In this document: positions 62,637 to 64,000 of the stretch, piece by piece
Numbering within the stretch: the first letter of the stretch is position 1
How the letters are laid out: each line of letters opens with the position of its first letter
From: Stappia taiwanensis
Lineage (GTDB): Bacteria; Pseudomonadota; Alphaproteobacteria; Rhizobiales; Stappiaceae
Length of the DNA stretch: 64,000 bases
NCBI RefSeq assembly: GCF_014635285.1
Contig: NZ_BMCR01000001.1
Coordinates: 773,196-837,195, forward strand
Direction: 5' to 3'
The notes under the pieces: model-generated
The model's input: the letters and a program-made list of their open reading frames with translations, nothing else
Database searches by the model: none
What the model was told of the DNA's origin: nothing
Program-made: the position numbers and the translations under genes

Positions 62637-63862
62637 GCCGGCACCGCCTCGGCAGCCTTCGGCCTTGCCACTTCCCGATCATTGATGGGCATGTGCAGCA
62701 CAGCCGCCAGAACGCCAATCCCGATCGAGAACCACCAGATGTAGCTGTAGGAGCCGGTGGTATCGAAGACATAGCCTGCCATCCAGATGCCGAAGAAGGC
62801 CCCGAGCTGATGGCCGAAGAAGACGAAGCCGAAGAGGGTCGTGAGATATCGGGTGCCGAAGATCTGCCCGACCAGCCCGCTGGTCAGCGGCACGGTTCCC
62901 AGCCACAGGAAGCCCATCACCGCCGCGAACAGATAGGTGCTGATCGGCGTCAGCGGCAGCGTGATGAAAGCAATCATCGCAACCACGCGGCAGACATAGA
63001 GGAAGGTCAGCGTGTATTTGCGCCGGAAGATCGAGCCGCCGACATAGCCGAACACGAAGGTTCCGGCGACATTGGTCAGCGAAATCAGGGCAATCGCGGT
63101 GCCGCCAACGGAAAGCGGCAAGCCCTGATCGACAAGATACGGCGGGATATGCCCGGCCAGGAACGCAAGCTGGAAGCCGCAGGCCATGAAGCCAAGGTTG
63201 AGGAACCAGAAGCCGCTGTGCCGAAACGCTTCGGAGATCGCCGCCCACATGGAAAGCTCGCCATGGCCGGCAACTTCATCCGAGCCTTTCGCCCGCAAAA
63301 ACCAGGCCAGCGGGCATAGCGCGGCGAAAAGGACCGCGAGAACGAGGAACGTCCCATCCCAGTTCTGCGAATTCAACAGCTGATGAACGAAGGGCACGAT
63401 GAGGAACTGGACCAGGCCGCCGATCGCGCCCACCGCGCCGATCGCCCAGGCACGATCTCCGGGGGGGACGATCTTGCTCACCGCACCGTAGATGACACCG
63501 AAGGCCGTGCCGGCAAGGCCGATCCCGACGAGAACGCCGGCATTGAAGCTGAAGATCAGGAAGTCGGGCGCATAGGCCATCGCAAGGAGACCGGCCGCAT
63601 AGATCAGCACGCCGAAGACGATCACCTTCGCCGGGCCGAACCGGTCCGCGGCCATGCCCGTCACCGGCTGCGTCAAGCCCCAGACCAGATTCTGCAGCGC
63701 AAAGGCAAAGCCGACATCCTCGATCGACCAATCCATGCTCATGGTCACGGGCAGCATGAACAGCCCCTGCGACTGACGGATGCCGAGCGACAACCCCATG
63801 ATACTGCCGCCGGCGAGGACGAGCAGGCCCCAGCGGCCCAAGACTCCATTCATAAGGTTCAT
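62633..63862 (-). CDS. MFS transporter (OFA/monocarboxylate-like)
   Basis: A 409-residue major facilitator with 12 predicted helices. The loop 2-3 motif reads G-M-A-A-D-R-F-G-P, and the N-terminal G-R-W-G-L-L-V-L-A-G-G-S-I-M-G-L-S is typical of monocarboxylate/oxalate-formate-type carriers. The ATG at 63862 has GGAGGG 7 nt upstream; ATGs at 63868 and 63877 overlap or precede that site. It is convergent with the fds operon and coupled to the 48-residue gene. The substrate is probably a small carboxylate. Confidence 0.88.
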   Translation of the reverse strand: MNLMNGVLGRWGLLVLAGGSIMGLSLGIRQSQGLFMLPVTMSMDWSIEDVGFAFALQNLVWGLTQPVTGMAADRFGPAKVIVFGVLIYAAGLLAMAYAPDFLIFSFNAGVLVGIGLAGTAFGVIYGAVSKIVPPGDRAWAIGAVGAIGGLVQFLIVPFVHQLLNSQNWDGTFLVLAVLFAALCPLAWFLRAKGSDEVAGHGELSMWAAISEAFRHSGFWFLNLGFMACGFQLAFLAGHIPPYLVDQGLPLSVGGTAIALISLTNVAGTFVFGYVGGSIFRRKYTLTFLYVCRVVAMIAFITLPLTPISTYLFAAVMGFLWLGTVPLTSGLVGQIFGTRYLTTLFGFVFFGHQLGAFFGIWMAGYVFDTTGSYSYIWWFSIGIGVLAAVLHMPINDREVARPKAAEAVPA

Positions 63863-64000
63863 CGGCATTCCCTCCATAGATCAATCGATAAACAAAACAA
63901 AAACGTCACGCGGGACGGCGCCCTGCCCGGCTGTCCCTCCCGCTGGAAAGCACTCCACGGGTCGCCATCGTCTCAAAAGGGCGATGGCACCACCTTCCCG

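Noticed and set aside
63863..64000. Sigma-54 promoter or TGGAC-N5-GTCCA site upstream of the second MFS gene
   Set aside because: No acceptable match on either strand, and no gene is seen in these last bases of the window.

Overview
The window is about 64 kb of GC-rich (roughly two-thirds G+C) chromosomal DNA. The gene families point to an alphaproteobacterium, probably Hyphomicrobiales: LysR/GntR/MarR-rich layout, FdsGBA-type formate dehydrogenase, tripartite tricarboxylate and polyamine-type ABC transporters, and ubiTUV. The order-level placement is inference. No rRNA, tRNA or insertion sequence was seen, and genes are intact apart from those cut by the window edges.

Layout. 1-6.3 kb: the end of an apbE gene, ubiD, and a divergent ubiT-ubiU-ubiV operon (oxygen-independent ubiquinone hydroxylation) with a near-consensus FNR/Anr box between them, then a cold-shock gene and a fatty acid desaturase. 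6.3-13.8 kb: a type I-C CRISPR-Cas locus with 23 identical 31-nt repeats and cas3-cas5c-cas8c-cas7c, but no cas4, cas1 or cas2. 14-22.8 kb: a polyamine-type ABC transporter operon with an aldehyde dehydrogenase, a PuuD-like amidotransferase and a DUF3830 protein, flanked by two LysR genes. 22.8-25 kb: a MarR repressor divergent from an EamA exporter and an NAD(P)-binding protein, with paired operators. 25-34.7 kb: an uncharacterised catabolic-looking cluster. It has a UPF0261 gene plus a TIM-barrel gene (separate genes matching the two halves of plant Tm-1), a second divergent TIM-barrel protein, an isocitrate-lyase/PEP-mutase family enzyme, a GntR regulator, a TctCBA-type transporter, and a regulator that fuses a third copy of the TIM barrel to a degraded NtrC-type AAA+ domain and a Fis helix-turn-helix.

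34.8-40.3 kb: an envelope cluster (DUF2950, DUF3300, arylsulfatase, exported HAD phosphatase). 40.5-45 kb: class I ribonucleotide reductase nrdAB, whose small subunit has the radical tyrosine replaced by phenylalanine as in class Ic enzymes, preceded by a cobalamin riboswitch. 45-49.6 kb: a methyltransferase, a LysR, an octahaem cytochrome c with HEAT/TPR-like C-terminus, and an outer-membrane barrel. 49.9-63.9 kb: a sigma-54 two-component pair, an OFA-type MFS carrier behind a recognisable -24/-12 promoter with two upstream inverted repeats, a LysR, the fdsG-fdsB-fdsA-fdhD-fdsD formate dehydrogenase operon, and a second MFS carrier with a 48-residue membrane partner on the opposite strand.

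Together the genes describe a metabolically flexible, facultatively low-oxygen heterotroph that uses small carboxylates, amines and formate. The best candidates for undescribed biology are the TIM-barrel/UPF0261 cluster with its fusion regulator, and the class Ic nrdAB operon under B12 riboswitch control.
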